DNA of 9,415 bases from contig URTG01000064.1 of the NCBI GenBank assembly GCA_900550705.1, positions 1-9,415 on the forward strand. Reading direction: 5' to 3'. Below, piece by piece: positions 8,143 through 9,415 of the stretch (position 1 is the first letter of the stretch; each line of letters begins with the position of its first letter). The notes under the pieces were generated by a model that saw only the letters and a list, made by a program, of their open reading frames with translations, was not told the DNA's origin and did not search any database. The position numbers were made by a program, and so were the translations under genes. This DNA comes from an uncultured Eubacteriales bacterium. Lineage in GTDB: Bacteria > Bacillota > Clostridia > Oscillospirales > Oscillospiraceae.

Positions 8143-9144
8143 TCAGATATGCAGCAGCGCCACCGCGATCTGGAAGTAGACCAGCAGAGAAATGGCATCG
8201 GCGATGGTGGTAATGAGCGGGCTGGCCATCACGGCGGGGTCCATGTGCAGGCGGTCGGCGGCGATGGGCAGGAAGCAGCCCAGCAGCTTGGAGGTGATGA
8301 CCGTCACGATCAGGGTAAGGCTCACCGTCAGCGCCACGGCGAAGGACACCTTGCTGAACACCAGCAGCCGAACAAAGTTCACCGCCGCCAGGGTCGCGCC
8401 GCACAGCAGGCCCACCTGGGCCTCCTTCCAGGCCACCTTCAGGCAGTCGCCGGTGTGAATTTCTCCCAGCGATAGGCCGCGGATGATGGTGACGGAGGAC
8501 TGGCTGCCGCAGTTTCCGCCGGTGTCCATGAGCATGGGGATAAAGGCGGTGAGCACCACCTGGGCGGCCAGGGCGGTTTCAAAGTGGGTGATAATGGCCC
8601 CGGTGAAGGTGGCCGACACCATGAGCAGCAGCAGCCACAGCACCCGGCTGCGGTACAGGTCCACCACCCGGGTCTCCAGATAGGGCCGCTCAGAGGGCAG
8701 TATGGCCGCCATCTTCTCCATATCCTCGGTGGCCTCGTCCTGGAGCACGTCCATGGCGTCGTCCGCCGTGACGGTGCCCACCAGATGGCCCACGCCGTCG
8801 ATCACCGGCAGCTCCACCAGGTCCAGCTGGTCCATGCGGGACACGGCCAGCTCCTGGTCGTCCTCCGGCCGAAGCTCCTCCGCCGGGGGACTCATAAACT
8901 GGTCCAGCCGCTTGTGGTCCGGGGCCATGATCAGGTCCCGGACGGTGAACAGGCCCATCAGGATGCCCTCCTCGTCCACCACATAGCAGTTGGTCATAAA
9001 GTCCTTGGGAATGCCCACCTGGCGCAGACGGGCCAGAGCCTCCCGCGCCCGCATCAGGGGCGAGAGGACCAGCGGCTCCCGGGACATGATCGCGCCCACG
9101 GTGTCGGGCGCGGCGGGGATCATTGCGAGATTCTTGTTCATCAT
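8143..9144 (-). CDS. mgtE: MgtE-type Mg2+ transporter/channel lacking the N-terminal domain
   Basis: A 333-residue integral membrane protein. Residues about 14-137 form a CBS-domain pair (with VGAIMSREPLVLSP, MGLFTVRDL, LVGTVTADDAMDVL), followed by an amphipathic plug-like linker (138-165) and about five transmembrane segments (about 168-330). Diagnostic MgtE motifs are MDTGGNCGSQSS (206-217) and DPAVMASPLITTIADAISLL (302-321); Asp316 aligns by motif with the pore Asp that binds Mg2+ in Thermus MgtE. In characterised MgtE (about 450 residues) CBS domains sense cytoplasmic Mg2+ and gate the channel together with a superhelical N-domain, which is absent here. The start is firm: AAGGAGG (complement of 9153-9159) lies 8 nt upstream of ATG 9144, and an in-frame TGA (complement of 9211-9213) blocks extension. 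Related transport of other divalent ions such as Co2+ cannot be excluded. It is convergent with recD2 and shares its terminator. Confidence 0.93.
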   Translation of the reverse strand: MMNKNLAMIPAAPDTVGAIMSREPLVLSPLMRAREALARLRQVGIPKDFMTNCYVVDEEGILMGLFTVRDLIMAPDHKRLDQFMSPPAEELRPEDDQELAVSRMDQLDLVELPVIDGVGHLVGTVTADDAMDVLQDEATEDMEKMAAILPSERPYLETRVVDLYRSRVLWLLLLMVSATFTGAIITHFETALAAQVVLTAFIPMLMDTGGNCGSQSSVTIIRGLSLGEIHTGDCLKVAWKEAQVGLLCGATLAAVNFVRLLVFSKVSFAVALTVSLTLIVTVITSKLLGCFLPIAADRLHMDPAVMASPLITTIADAISLLVYFQIAVALLHI

Positions 9145-9164
9145 GGTTTGTACCTCCTTGTCGT

Positions 9165-9310
9165 CGTTGGCGGCAAAACGCCGTTGCCGTGACAGGGAGA
9201 CCCGGCAAACTCAGCCGGCGGGCGTCCATCCGCACAGACGCCCGGGTCGTTGATTCGGTTTGCCGGAGCCTCGACTGCCGCTGTCCATGGGATGTTCACC
9301 TCAACCTTCT
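9165..9310 (-). promoter_or_regulatory. Highly structured 5' leader of the mgtE-type gene (possible metal-responsive element)
   Basis: Three stems can be read directly. Bases 9202-9210 (CCGGCAAAC) pair with 9258-9266 (GTTTGCCGG), enclosing a hairpin of CGGGCGTC (9219-9226) with GACGCCCG (9237-9244). Closer to the gene, CGGCAA (9171-9176) pairs with TTGCCG (9184-9189). Further upstream the transcript reads GGTTGAGGTGAACATCCC, faintly like the AGGUGA...CUCC start of the M-box (ykoK) Mg2+ riboswitch, which commonly precedes mgtE. However, the rest of the M-box core, including its conserved GUGCUAAA segment, is not found, so I do not call it an M-box. It lacks an obvious terminator stem with a U run before the gene, so any control might act on translation. 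No clear -10/-35 promoter is seen. Confidence 0.4.
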
Positions 9311-9345
9311 TCCGCCCGGCGCGTTCGCTGCGGGGGGCATTCTTT

Positions 9346-9415
9346 CTAAACCTTCAGGAAATGTTCCTCCAGTTTTTCTTTTGGCATATCTGTCGTGTCA
9401 TGATAGTGCAGGTTG
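9346..9415 (-). CDS. Possible C-terminal end of an unidentified gene, cut by the window edge
   Basis: On the minus strand one frame is open from the right edge to TAG (complement of 9346-9348), giving 22 residues that include YHDTTDMPKEKLEEHFLKV. The charged, helix-like composition resembles a genuine protein tail, and codon choice is more A+T-rich than in mgtE. It is too short to identify. If real, the gene ends about 200 nt upstream of mgtE on the same strand. The region between its stop and position 9311 shows no terminator. Confidence 0.4.
   Translation of the reverse strand, partial: NLHYHDTTDMPKEKLEEHFLKV

Noticed and set aside
8584..9192. Plus-strand frames opposite the mgtE-type gene, one of 202 codons
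   Set aside because: His/Gln/Arg-rich translation typical of an antisense shadow; the minus strand encodes clear MgtE motifs.
9165..9310. Canonical M-box Mg2+ riboswitch
   Set aside because: Only a short AGGTGA-like segment resembles it; the conserved core and the GUGCUAAA segment are not found, so it is reported only as a structured leader.

Overview
The window looks like chromosomal DNA from a GC-rich, Gram-positive anaerobe of the Firmicutes, most plausibly an Oscillospiraceae-type gut clostridium. This is inferred from strong AGGAGG-type ribosome binding sites, GC-rich third codon positions, the Firmicutes-style RecD2 helicase, a COG2426-type small membrane protein, and short palindromes with a CGTAGGGGCGG head next to a REP-associated transposase (RAYT). 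No rRNA, tRNA, CRISPR array or canonical insertion sequence is visible.

Layout. Positions 2-361 (+) hold the 3' part of a RAYT-family Y1 transposase, visibly richer in A+T than its neighbours, with two REP-like palindromes inside its own reading frame. Next on the + strand come a YbaK/EbsC-type Cys-tRNA(Pro) deacylase (383-877), an unrecognised three-helix membrane protein (927-1754) and full-length UvrA (1770-4604). Positions 4605-4777 contain a 75-nt inverted pair of REP-like palindromes (a REPIN-like element) that shares its head with the palindromes in the RAYT gene. A second + strand group follows: a COG2426 membrane protein (4778-5275), a small single-pass membrane protein of unknown function (5319-5651), the RecD2 helicase (5679-7880) and a possible tiny ORF (about 7874-8002). 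A strong bidirectional terminator at 8059-8111 separates this group from a convergent MgtE-type magnesium transporter gene (9144-8143, - strand). That protein lacks the usual N-terminal domain and is preceded by a strongly structured leader (about 9165-9310). At the right edge, 9346-9415 (-) may be the last 22 codons of another gene.

How the genes relate. UvrA and RecD2 are both DNA-repair proteins, and YbaK is a translation quality-control enzyme; the grouping otherwise looks like ordinary housekeeping synteny. I see no defence system, biosynthetic cluster or phage module. The most interesting signals are the RAYT/REP relationship, the N-domain-less MgtE with its structured leader, and the small ORF and hairpins after recD2.
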